DNA from: Bacillota bacterium
GTDB lineage: Bacteria > Bacillota > Clostridia > Christensenellales > UMGS416
Direction: 5' to 3'
Assembly (NCBI GenBank): GCA_023422005.1
Contig: JAEZSC010000167.1
Location: 1-35,619 of the forward strand
Length of the DNA: 35,619 nt
The notes under the pieces were generated by a model. That model searched no databases. It saw only the letters and a list, made by a program, of their open reading frames with translations, and had not been told where the DNA came from. This document shows positions 23,275-31,608 of the stretch, piece after piece; the stretch's first letter is position 1, and every line of letters starts with the position of its first letter. Made by a program: the position numbers and the translations under genes.

Positions 23275-24780
23275 ATGAACGGCAGCATTGTGTACGAGCA
23301 AGGCGAAGCCTTTGACGCGCTGGACGCCAGCCTGATTACGGACTTGAAGATCGACCGGATTCTGCGGGAGATCAACCGTGACAACTCGCCCTTTGTGGAG
23401 AACCTGTTCTTGCGCAAACCCGCCCGGGCAGAGGACGTGCTGTTCCGGCTGGCCTGCATGCAGGACCTGCAAAGGCCGGACATTGCGGACATCATCGCCG
23501 GCTTCGGCGCGCGCTACGGCAGATTCCGTGAGTACCTGGAGAACAGCCGCAAGCTTTCGCAGCCAAGAACCAAGCAAAAGTGGTTTCTGGACGCAGCCGT
23601 CTCCTATTGCGAAAGCATCATTGCCCTCCGGGACGAACTGGAATGTGTGGGTGTGAAGTCCCATGCGCTGCGCCGGTTTCTGGATTGCCTGACGGCCCAC
23701 ACCGAGAACGAGGAATTTAGGGCGCTCCACGCCGACGGCAAGCGGTGTGCCGAGCAGATGGATGGCTTGCGCTACACGGTGGAAGTGTCGCTGAACCAGA
23801 ACAGGGTTAAAGTATCGGCTCTTAGGGACGAGCGCCTTGAAGCAGACAACTTGTTTGAAAAACTGGCCCAGCAGTTCCGCCCATACGATCTGAACGCCAA
23901 TGCGACGGTAGTTCCGTTCCCTGGTGTGAACATGGGCACGCTGGAGACCGGCATACTGGAACAGTTGCACACGCTCTTCCCCGACGCCTTTTCGCTGCTG
24001 GATGGGTTCTGCAGGAGCCACCCGAACTTCGACACGGCTTTGGCTGACAGGTTCGCGGAGGAACTGCAGTTCTATCTGTGCTATATACGTTATATGCACC
24101 GGCTGCGCCAGCGGGGTTTTTGCTTTGCGTATCCGCGTTTTTCGGCGGAGAAGGCCGTCCGCATCGAGGGCGGGTATGACCTCGCGCTCGCCCAGGACGA
24201 GGCGGCGAATGTATCCGTCGCGGATTTTAATCGGGAGGCTGATCAAAGCTTCCTGGTTACGGGTCCCAACCACGGGGGCAAGACCACCTACGTTTGCATG
24301 GTCGGCCAGGTGCTGTATCTGGCGTCCCTGGGTCTGCCGGCGCCTTGCCGGTCGCTGGAAACCTGTTACCTGCGCGGGTTGTATACACATTTTGCGAAAA
24401 ACGAGGACCTGAGCACCAACGCCGGCCGGCTCAAGGAGGAACTGCTGCGCGTTAAGGCGATCTTGGACCGCATGCCCGACGACAGCCTGGTGATTTTCAA
24501 CGACCTGTTCGCCTCCACGACGACCTATGACGCGCTGCAAATGGGGAGGCGGATACTGGAACAGTTCCTGGCGAAGGGCTGCCTGTTCCTGTTCGCCACC
24601 CACATCGGTGAACTGGCGCGGGTATGCCCCGGCCTTGTAACCCTGCGTGCGTGGCGGGACGAGGCCGCCGGGGGCTATGCTGTGGAGTACGGAAAAGCAG
24701 GGCAGGAATCCTGGCAAAACCAATGGATGGACCGCTATCGCCTGCGCCGCGGGGACATTTTGGAGAGGGTGAAGGGATGA
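23275..24780 (+). CDS. Truncated MutS-like ATPase, first of a pair
   Basis: The 501-residue protein has a MutS-type ATPase domain at its C-terminus: Walker A GPNHGGKTTY at 330-339, the signature stretch HFAKNEDLSTNAGRLKEEL, and LFATHIGELA near 438-447. The Walker B region reads LVIFNDLFAST, with Asn409-Asp410 instead of the usual Asp-Glu. Residues 1-310 are largely helical and resemble the lever/clamp region. The N-terminal mismatch-reading domain of MutS1 and the Smr domain of MutS2 are both absent. The stop codon overlaps the start of the second MutS-like gene (ATGA), so the two products probably form a heterodimer. A role in mismatch repair is not implied. Confidence 0.85.
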   Translation: MNGSIVYEQGEAFDALDASLITDLKIDRILREINRDNSPFVENLFLRKPARAEDVLFRLACMQDLQRPDIADIIAGFGARYGRFREYLENSRKLSQPRTKQKWFLDAAVSYCESIIALRDELECVGVKSHALRRFLDCLTAHTENEEFRALHADGKRCAEQMDGLRYTVEVSLNQNRVKVSALRDERLEADNLFEKLAQQFRPYDLNANATVVPFPGVNMGTLETGILEQLHTLFPDAFSLLDGFCRSHPNFDTALADRFAEELQFYLCYIRYMHRLRQRGFCFAYPRFSAEKAVRIEGGYDLALAQDEAANVSVADFNREADQSFLVTGPNHGGKTTYVCMVGQVLYLASLGLPAPCRSLETCYLRGLYTHFAKNEDLSTNAGRLKEELLRVKAILDRMPDDSLVIFNDLFASTTTYDALQMGRRILEQFLAKGCLFLFATHIGELARVCPGLVTLRAWRDEAAGGYAVEYGKAGQESWQNQWMDRYRLRRGDILERVKG

Positions 24781-26273
24781 TGATACCATCGATGCTGCAC
24801 ACCAGGGCTGAGCAGGCGCGGCGCAGCGACGGGGATTGCGACGCGCTGATCGCGGACCTGAACCTGGAAAGGCTCTTCCAGACCATGGCCGCGGGGGATG
24901 CCTTTCTCCACCGGGTGGCCAGGCAGGAGATGACGCAGGGCGCTGACCTGGATGCCGAGGGCATACTGTTCCGGCAACGGGTACTGGCCGATGGCATGCG
25001 CCACGCCGAGGTGTTCCAGGATGCCTATGGATGCCTGACGTCCTTTCTGGACAACTACCGGAGCTATCAAAAGAGCAGTCTGCCGTCCTTCTCCACGTTC
25101 ATTGCGGCGACGTCGGTTTTGAAGGATACCGTGGCGCTGATGCGCATCCTCTTCGACGGTGTCCAAAGGCTCATGGACATCCTGCGGCCGCTGGATTCCG
25201 CTCAGTGCTCCGCGGGTGTCGCCGGCTTCCTGCAGGCGTTCTTCGGCTTCTTCCACGAGGATTTCCTCGCGGGAGCCTACGGGCAGATGGAGGAACTCGA
25301 ACGGGCCTGCGGCGATTCCTATGCGCTGATAACGGCCGGCGTCGGTGGCGGCCTAAAGGCCAACCAATATGTCATGCAGTCCATCTCCCAAAGCGATGGC
25401 AAGAAGAGGAACGGCGGACCCAGCCGGGAGATCGCCCTGGGCAGCATCGGCATACAGGCCCAGGCCGGCGCGCTGCGCGACGCCGGTCTGCTGCAGATCG
25501 CCCGAATGCTGCGGGAAGTCAACGACAAGACCGTCAAGTGCCTGGAAGGTATCCGCTATGACTTCGGCTTCTGCGTCGGCTGCATACGCCTGTGCCGCGC
25601 CTTGCGCTCGGTGGATGTGCCGGTCAGCTTCCCCCGCCCCTTAGGCATTGGGGAGCCCAAGTTCGCCTTCCAGAACCTGATGGACGGCTGCCTGGCGCTC
25701 AACAACCAGGCCCGGCCGGTGGGCAATTCCATGGACATGGAGGACTTCCGGTTCATAATGGTCACAGGGGCCAACCAAGGCGGCAAATCCACGTTCCTGC
25801 GCAGCGTGGGGGCCGCGCAGCTGATGATGCAATGCGGCATGTTCGTGTGCGCGGACTACTACATTGCCGGGTGCTGCAGCGAGGTCTTCACGCACTTCTG
25901 CCACAGCGAGGCTCAGGACCACAACCAGGGGCGGCTGCACGAGGAACTGCAGCGTATCGATGGCATTGTGCAGCGGTGCGGCCGGGACGCGCTGGTGCTG
26001 ATGAACGAGACGTTCTCCTCCACTTCCGAGCACGAGGCATCGTGCCTGGCGGAGGAGATCGTGCTGGCCTTCCATGAGCTGGGCATCCGGACAATCTATG
26101 TCACGCACTTCTATGAGTTCGCCAAGAACATGGAGAGAAAGGACCTCCCGGGCGTGCATTTCTTCGCCGCTCAGCGGCAGGCCGACGGCACCCGGCGGTT
26201 TTCCATAGAGCCGGCGCTGCCCCAGAGAACCAGCTTTGGCATGGACATTTTTGATCAGGTCTTTAGTGGGTAG
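24777..26273 (+). CDS. Truncated MutS-like ATPase, second of a pair
   Basis: The 498-residue protein has Walker A GANQGGKSTF at 331-340, HFCHSEAQDHNQGRLHEEL (signature region), Walker B LVLMNETFSST with Asn410-Glu411, and YVTHFYEFA. Its N-terminal 300 residues are helical and unlike a mismatch-recognition domain. The start at 24777 overlaps the preceding stop codon (ATGA), with GAAGGG just upstream. It is related to its neighbour but clearly diverged: it keeps the catalytic Glu that the first copy lacks. This asymmetry resembles eukaryotic MSH heterodimers in principle, but that is inference. Confidence 0.85.
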   Translation: MMIPSMLHTRAEQARRSDGDCDALIADLNLERLFQTMAAGDAFLHRVARQEMTQGADLDAEGILFRQRVLADGMRHAEVFQDAYGCLTSFLDNYRSYQKSSLPSFSTFIAATSVLKDTVALMRILFDGVQRLMDILRPLDSAQCSAGVAGFLQAFFGFFHEDFLAGAYGQMEELERACGDSYALITAGVGGGLKANQYVMQSISQSDGKKRNGGPSREIALGSIGIQAQAGALRDAGLLQIARMLREVNDKTVKCLEGIRYDFGFCVGCIRLCRALRSVDVPVSFPRPLGIGEPKFAFQNLMDGCLALNNQARPVGNSMDMEDFRFIMVTGANQGGKSTFLRSVGAAQLMMQCGMFVCADYYIAGCCSEVFTHFCHSEAQDHNQGRLHEELQRIDGIVQRCGRDALVLMNETFSSTSEHEASCLAEEIVLAFHELGIRTIYVTHFYEFAKNMERKDLPGVHFFAAQRQADGTRRFSIEPALPQRTSFGMDIFDQVFSG

Positions 26274-26320
26274 CAAGAAACGAGGGCTTGCGTTATCAAT
26301 AGAAAAGAGGCCGAGGGTTT

Positions 26321-26374
26321 CACGCCAGCGGGCGCGACCAAAGGGCTTTCCGATCGCCCTTTGGAAACCTTCGG
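26321..26374 (-). repeat. Dispersed two-hairpin repeat, copy 2
   Basis: Positions 26331-26374 are the exact reverse complement of 14585-14628 (44 bp). The CCAAAGGGC/GCCCTTTGG hairpin is identical. The adjacent second hairpin is kept, although its loop and outer bases differ (CGCC-CGCT-GGCG read on the minus strand). It lies between two convergent genes and has no T-tract. Confidence 0.8.
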
Positions 26375-26410
26375 ACCCCATTTCAAAATGATTATGTAGA
26401 CATACAAGTC

Positions 26411-28378
26411 TTATTTACTGAACTCCACAATGGAATACCCATCCACATACGGGATCGTCACCTTGCCGTTTTCGAAGGCCAGCGGTACATCCTCGGGCAC
26501 CAGCCGTGCCTTGGTGTATTCGGCGGGCAGACGCACGGTCAGCGTGAGGCCTTTGAGAGGCGTGCGCTCCTCTATGATGTCGATCGTCGCGGACTTGCGC
26601 ACCGGGATGTAGTGCAGCACATGGGCGCAGACGCGGCCGTGCTGCCGCTGCTCCAGCAGCTGCACGCTGACTGTGGAGGGGCCGTCGTGGGCCACCAGCC
26701 GCTGCCCCAGCAGCAGGTCCAGCGCGTTGCGGACCAGAACCTTGACCCAGCGGGGCGCGCTCTCACGGTATTGCGAGAACAGTGGATGGCTGAAGAGCAC
26801 CGTGCGCTCGGTGCGCAGCGCCGCGGCGTAGGGCTGCCCCTTGGCGCTGGGCGTATAGCGGTGGGAGCAGAAATGGTCACCCCGGCGAGGGAAGTAGGGC
26901 CCGCGGGCCTGCAGCGCCTCTTGAGCGCCGTCGGGCGTTATGCGTGTGCCCTGCAGATAGATTACGTATTCGGCGTCGGTCTCCAGGCCTTGGGCCAGCG
27001 GCCCCTGGGCCAGCACGAAATCGGGGTATGCATCGGTCTGCCCCTCGTAGCGGGCCTGATAGCAGGCAGGGTACGCCCCCTGGGCGTTCAGGCCGCCCAA
27101 GCCGCAGGCCAGCACATGGCCGCCTCCGGCCACGTAGGCGTTGAGCTTGCTCTGGAACGCTTCGTCGGCGGCAAAATCCTCCGGTACGATGACCAGACGG
27201 TAGGGGGCCAGATCCATGGTATCATCCAGTATGTCGAACTGCACGGCCAGCTCTTCCAGCAGCTGCGCCGCGCCCAGGATGCTCTCGGACATTCTGTGCT
27301 CTACCAGTGGGTTTTCCGCCGTCAGCAGCGCCACTTCGGTGAGCGCCGTGGAGGGCCGCGCCCAGGCCTCGCGCTGAGCGAAGGGCCGGTACACGTCGCC
27401 GATGAGCCGGTAGGTCGCGGCGTTCAGGCGGCCGTAGGGCTCCAACTGGTCGCCAATGGAGCACGCGAAGCCGAAGCTCAGCATGCGGAAGGCTTCGAAC
27501 TCCAGCGCGGCCAGGTTCTTTAGGCTATGGAAATCCCCCCAGCTGGTGTGGAACTTGCCGGTCATGCCCATGCAGTCCAGCCCCAGCTTGCGAGCGTAGC
27601 GTGCCGTCACCGGGAAGTGCAGATAGCCCCAGCCGCCACTGGGCAGGCTCTCCAGCTCGAAGTGGGTGTAGGCGCCGGCGCTTTCCCTGGTGCACGGGCC
27701 GATGTGCCCGGCGTTGTAGAAGATCGTGCAATCCGGCCGACGGGCGCGCACAAAGGCGCTCATGTCCGCTTTGAAGCGGTCCAGCACATCCTTGGCGAAG
27801 GCCAATACCTGGGCGTCGTCGGCGGCATCGATGCCCCGGGCCTTCATCTCCCGGCGACAGGCGGCGCACCAGCACGGCCGTATGCCTACGATGTCGAAGA
27901 ACAGGCCGTCCAGCTCATCGCCCAGCAGGTCCATAACCTCCGAGGTGTGAGCCTTGAGGAAATCCAAATAGTCGGTGTTGACGCACAGAGATTGGTAGAA
28001 GCCCGGCTCGGAGAAGGGGCCGCCCTCGTGGGAGCCGTCCTTCTTTCGGATCAGCCATTCTGGGCGTGTGTTGGCGCTGTGATAGTCCCACTGCACGGTG
28101 ATGTACACCGGCGCGCGCACGCCCACGCTGTGCAGCGCCCGTACCTGTTCCGCCAGCAGGTTGCGGTTGGCGAGCTGGGGGTGCACGAGCTCGGGGAACC
28201 GCTGGGAATCGTAATACAGCCAGCCGTGGTGGCAGCGGGCGAACACGGTCATGGAGGACACGGCGGCTTCCTGGGCCGTGCGGGCGAACTCGGCGGCGTC
28301 AAACGCCGCGGCGACGCCGGGGATCTCTTCGGACGTGTGGAAATCCAGATGGACCTGGCGGGGGGAGAGGGTGATCAT
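26411..28378 (-). CDS. Glycoside hydrolase-like protein (GHL6 type) with a trimerisation-like domain
   Basis: The 655-residue protein starts HLDFHTSEEIPGVAAAFDAAEFA, a typical opening of the hypothetical glycosyl hydrolase 6 barrel. FARCHHGWLYYDS, PVYITVQWDYHS and GLFFDIVGIRPCWCAACRREM follow; D and E residues there are candidate catalytic groups. A middle domain (about 365-560) resembles the beta-galactosidase trimerisation or glutamine-amidotransferase-like fold, with VIVPEDF and GGGHVLACG. A C-terminal beta domain follows. There is no signal peptide. The start at 28378 has AGGAG 8 nt upstream; ATG 28384 is too close to it. It follows a solute-binding lipoprotein gene by 175 bp, suggesting a sugar-use pair. 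The substrate is unknown. Confidence 0.78.
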   Translation of the reverse strand: MITLSPRQVHLDFHTSEEIPGVAAAFDAAEFARTAQEAAVSSMTVFARCHHGWLYYDSQRFPELVHPQLANRNLLAEQVRALHSVGVRAPVYITVQWDYHSANTRPEWLIRKKDGSHEGGPFSEPGFYQSLCVNTDYLDFLKAHTSEVMDLLGDELDGLFFDIVGIRPCWCAACRREMKARGIDAADDAQVLAFAKDVLDRFKADMSAFVRARRPDCTIFYNAGHIGPCTRESAGAYTHFELESLPSGGWGYLHFPVTARYARKLGLDCMGMTGKFHTSWGDFHSLKNLAALEFEAFRMLSFGFACSIGDQLEPYGRLNAATYRLIGDVYRPFAQREAWARPSTALTEVALLTAENPLVEHRMSESILGAAQLLEELAVQFDILDDTMDLAPYRLVIVPEDFAADEAFQSKLNAYVAGGGHVLACGLGGLNAQGAYPACYQARYEGQTDAYPDFVLAQGPLAQGLETDAEYVIYLQGTRITPDGAQEALQARGPYFPRRGDHFCSHRYTPSAKGQPYAAALRTERTVLFSHPLFSQYRESAPRWVKVLVRNALDLLLGQRLVAHDGPSTVSVQLLEQRQHGRVCAHVLHYIPVRKSATIDIIEERTPLKGLTLTVRLPAEYTKARLVPEDVPLAFENGKVTIPYVDGYSIVEFSK

Positions 28379-28553
28379 GGTCATGTCTCCTTTGCATTTG
28401 ATCGGGCGGAATCGAGAGCAATGCCACGTGATTTGTGTTGACTGGCCTGCGAATTGGCTTCATGATTGGTTGCTATACAACTTAACAGTATACATCTCGA
28501 TTGCTGGGCCGCGCAACGCAAGAGGCAGCGTTGGTTTTCCTTGTATACAGGCA

Positions 28554-30053
28554 TTAAGGTCTGGTGCCGGTGGTCGGCTTGTACATATCCTGCATGAGCG
28601 GGTCATAGCTCCCGTCCAGCATTTGCTTGAGAAGCTCCAACCGCGGCTTGCAGTTCTCGATGGCTTCCTTCCGCAGCTTGTCGAATGCGTCGCGATCGAT
28701 GAGCCCTGCGATGTACTCGCTCTCGGCATTGAGGAATTCGTCGCTGGGCTGCAATTGCCACGAGGCCAGCAGCGCGGTGTTTGGCAGCGCGTAACGCTCG
28801 GTGGCCGCCGGCGGCGACAGGAAGGCATTGCTGCCCGCACCTTGCTGCTGCAAATCGATGGCCTGCCGAAGGCCGGTATCGTTGGTGCAGCCGTGCACCG
28901 GGTTGCCCAGAAAGCCGTCCATGGCCAGGAACTCCTGCAGCTCCCATTTTTTGAAGTATGGATTGTCATTGAGCAACCGGTAGCCCATATCACCAACCGG
29001 CTCCCAATCCTTGTCGAGTTCACCGCGGGCGATCAGCGCGTGGTTGTCCTCGTTCTCATAGGCCCAGTCCAGCAGCGTCACCAGCGTTTCGGGCTTGTCA
29101 TAGCTCTCGAAGGTGTACAGTTCGCTCCACGGGTTGCGGGCGAAGGCGGGCTGGCTGCCCAGCGACAGCACCGGCAGCGGCTCCAGGTTGTCCTTCGCCG
29201 CGATGTCGTGCAGGAAAACGCAGCGAAACAGCCACTTGCCGTCGTCCGCCTCCGGCTGCTGCTCCAGATAACCCGCCGCGGTCCAACGGCGCAAGGCATC
29301 GATGTAGTCCAGATACTGCGGCGATTCGTAGATGGAACGTAACGTGCCGTCCCCATCCCGCCAAGCCCAGGCGCTCCGGTCATAACCGAACCATTCCGAT
29401 GGCACGTCGCCGTTGTCGATGGGCCGCAAGCCGGCTTCCTTCGCGCTGCGCAGCAGCTCTTCAAACTGATGTGCTGTTGCCGGCACGGCCCAGCCGTGGC
29501 CATCCATGGCCTGTTTGTCGGCAGCCATGGTTCTCTCCAACGCCAGCCCAACCGATGGAACGGCTACGATGTCGTTGCCAATCTTGCAGCGCGCCCAGCC
29601 CCACTCGGGTATCTTGGAAAGGTTGGGGCCGAAGGTATCGATGGCGTCGTTGAGCCGCAGCATGGGCGGGAACAGCTTTTCCGGGCGGTCGTTGAAGGCG
29701 CGCACGTAGATTTGCGGTGGATTGCCGGCGGCGATGCGCTGCTGCGCCTCTTCGATCAGCGCGTACTCGCTGCGCACAAAGCCCAGCTTCATGGCGATGT
29801 TGCGCTGCCGCAGGATGCTGCGGCACACCAGTTCCAGTATTTCTTCGCTGCGCTTTTCATCCACGCCGTTGGACCAATAGCCACCATACAGGATGGTCAC
29901 ATCGCCCATGTCCAGCTCTTCGGGCTGGCGCAACTCCACGCGGGATGGCTCCGCCGGCGGTGCCATGCCTTGGGCGGCAGGGGAGGGCGTGCAGGCGCAC
30001 AGCGCTGCGGCCATGGCCAACGCCGGCAGAGCGAGCAGGATGTTGCGCTTCAT
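28554..30053 (-). CDS. Extracellular solute-binding lipoprotein (sugar ABC type)
   Basis: The 499-residue protein begins with a lipoprotein signal peptide, with the likely lipidated cysteine C21 in LCAC. The remainder resembles the LplA/YtcQ class of carbohydrate-binding proteins, with long alpha/beta lobes, a pro-rich hinge and the late segment YEYAL-like helix LVTLLDWAYENEDN typical of that class. SD AAGGAGG sits before ATG 30053. No ABC permease or ATPase gene is near, so it is an orphan that must borrow a transporter or serve as a sensor. It is likely co-transcribed with the GHL6-type gene. Confidence 0.8.
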   Translation of the reverse strand: MKRNILLALPALAMAAALCACTPSPAAQGMAPPAEPSRVELRQPEELDMGDVTILYGGYWSNGVDEKRSEEILELVCRSILRQRNIAMKLGFVRSEYALIEEAQQRIAAGNPPQIYVRAFNDRPEKLFPPMLRLNDAIDTFGPNLSKIPEWGWARCKIGNDIVAVPSVGLALERTMAADKQAMDGHGWAVPATAHQFEELLRSAKEAGLRPIDNGDVPSEWFGYDRSAWAWRDGDGTLRSIYESPQYLDYIDALRRWTAAGYLEQQPEADDGKWLFRCVFLHDIAAKDNLEPLPVLSLGSQPAFARNPWSELYTFESYDKPETLVTLLDWAYENEDNHALIARGELDKDWEPVGDMGYRLLNDNPYFKKWELQEFLAMDGFLGNPVHGCTNDTGLRQAIDLQQQGAGSNAFLSPPAATERYALPNTALLASWQLQPSDEFLNAESEYIAGLIDRDAFDKLRKEAIENCKPRLELLKQMLDGSYDPLMQDMYKPTTGTRP

Positions 30054-30190
30054 GGGAACCTCCTTACAACCGGCCAATCGGGTTTATTCCTCTGGCGATA
30101 TTCAAGCAGAATATGGAGAACATTTCAAGAAAACCGGACCTTGATTCATGAAAGCTTAAGAAATGGCGTACGGCCTGAACACTGATTCCG

Positions 30191-30218
30191 TTGACAGATT
30201 CTTCCCCGCCAATATAAT
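30191..30218 (+). promoter_or_regulatory. Promoter of the SIS-domain gene
   Basis: Perfect TTGACA (30191-30196) and perfect TATAAT (30213-30218) are 16 bp apart, about 75 bp before the start codon. The rest of 30054-30292 is the divergent intergenic region, with no other supported feature. Confidence 0.85.
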
Positions 30219-30292
30219 TTAACTGGGATCCGGGCCAGGCATGAGTAAATCCAACAACTGCGAGACGAAACAAATGAAAAGGGATTGAACGC

Positions 30293-30940
30293 ATGAAAAG
30301 CGAAGTGCAAACCATACTGTCAAATCTGTGCACCCGTCACCCCGAACTGCTGGTGTGCATGGGCGATATCCAAAGCGCCTTCGACATCTTGAAGGAATGT
30401 TACGCGAACAACGGAAAAGTCTTGGTGTGTGGCAATGGCGGCAGCGCCGCCGATTCGGAACATATCGTCGGCGAGCTGATGAAGGGCTTCTTATTGAAGC
30501 GCAGAATCAATGAGCAGGATGTCAGGAAGATACGGGAGGCCTATCCTGAAGACTGGGAATACCTTTCGGAGCACCTTCAGGGCGCGCTGCCGGCGATCTC
30601 GCTGGTCAGCCAATCGGCCATATCCTCCGCCTTCATCAACGATGTCGCGGCGGACATGGCGTTTGCCCAGCAGGTATACGGTTATATACGGCCGGGGGAC
30701 GTGCTGATCGGTCTGAGCACCTCCGGCAACGCGAAGAATGTGCTGAATGCCTTCAAGGTAGCGCATAGCATGGGGGCCAGGACCATAGGGCTCACAGGAG
30801 AGGCCGGCGGGCGGATGAATGACCTGTGCGACGTTGCGATACAGGCTCCGGCAAATGAGACCTATCGGGTTCAGGAATACCATTTGCCCATCTACCACGC
30901 GCTGTGCGCGATGATCGAAGCGGAGTTCTTCGCGCGGTGA
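30293..30940 (+). CDS. SIS-domain protein, phosphoheptose isomerase (GmhA)-like
   Basis: The 215-residue protein has the sugar isomerase fold of the GmhA/DiaA class: GNGGSAADSEHIVGEL at 47-62 (with E61 where GmhA has its catalytic Glu), LSTSGNAKNVL at 141-151 for the phosphate, and VQEYHLPIYH (193-202) near the C-terminus. An insert of roughly 35 residues (about 66-100) lies between the first motif and the rest of the fold. It stands alone, with no other heptose genes here, so sedoheptulose 7-phosphate as substrate is only the family-based guess. SD AAAGGG is present and there is a strong promoter. Confidence 0.87.
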   Translation: MKSEVQTILSNLCTRHPELLVCMGDIQSAFDILKECYANNGKVLVCGNGGSAADSEHIVGELMKGFLLKRRINEQDVRKIREAYPEDWEYLSEHLQGALPAISLVSQSAISSAFINDVAADMAFAQQVYGYIRPGDVLIGLSTSGNAKNVLNAFKVAHSMGARTIGLTGEAGGRMNDLCDVAIQAPANETYRVQEYHLPIYHALCAMIEAEFFAR

Positions 30941-31047
30941 TCATGGCCGTGGCGCAACCGTAAACGCCGCAATCGCGGGTCAGGAGTCTTTTCTGTTCCT
31001 ATGAAGAAGCAGTAGGTTTGTCGCTCCTGTACAGCCGGAAGGGGAGA

Positions 31048-31590
31048 TCAGATGCTGTTCTGATAGCGCGCCAGGATCTCCAGTTCCACGGAGCTTTCGG
31101 ATTCGCAGTTGACCTGTGTGATATCGTCCAGCAGCACGGTGCTGTCGCCGTCGGAGTCGCCATCCTCGGCGATTTGGCGCACGGTGCATTTCTCATCATC
31201 CAGCTTGATGATGTAGCCGCTGGTCAGCTTGCTGTTGCTGAGCAGCTCTATGATGACGATGCGGTTGTTGCTCTGGGCATAATCCAGCAAGCCAAAGAGA
31301 AGGTCGGAGCCGTCGAACTCCTGAAACTTGATCTCGGTGTTGTGGTGGTTCTTAATGGCGATGAGCTGCTTTAAGTATTTGGTGCTGTGGCTGATGCTGA
31401 CAATGCTGCGCACCTCCTGCAGCATGAATCCGTCAAAGCGCCCCCTGGGGGAGATCAGGCTCATGATGAAGAAATCTTCGTCGCAGGCCACGATGTAGCC
31501 CGCATAGAATTTAGACAGGTCACGGTCATCCTCGTAGACCTCCACGAGGATGCCGTCCCTTTTATATTCACTCAGTTCGTCGAAAAACAT
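31048..31590 (-). CDS. Unrecognised protein with two similar beta-barrel-like halves
   Basis: I do not recognise a named family. The 180-residue acidic protein (start ATG 31590, GGA upstream) contains two halves with a common pattern. One is GYIVACDEDFFIMSLISPRGRFDGF ending in an I-V-S-I strand; the other is GYIIKLDDEKCTVRQIAEDGDSDG ending in a V-L-L-D-D strand. This pattern of GY-strand, charged turn, hydrophobic strand resembles Sm-like small barrels, but this is inference. No signal peptide or membrane segment is seen. It starts 18 bp after the L,D-transpeptidase stop codon and is likely in its operon. Confidence 0.7.
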   Translation of the reverse strand: MFFDELSEYKRDGILVEVYEDDRDLSKFYAGYIVACDEDFFIMSLISPRGRFDGFMLQEVRSIVSISHSTKYLKQLIAIKNHHNTEIKFQEFDGSDLLFGLLDYAQSNNRIVIIELLSNSKLTSGYIIKLDDEKCTVRQIAEDGDSDGDSTVLLDDITQVNCESESSVELEILARYQNSI

Positions 31591-31608
31591 CAATGTTGTC
31601 CTTTCGGG

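Noticed and set aside
23200..24789. 529-codon minus-strand frame opposite the first MutS-like gene
   Set aside because: The Walker motifs on the plus strand and coupling to the second MutS-like gene decide the coding strand.
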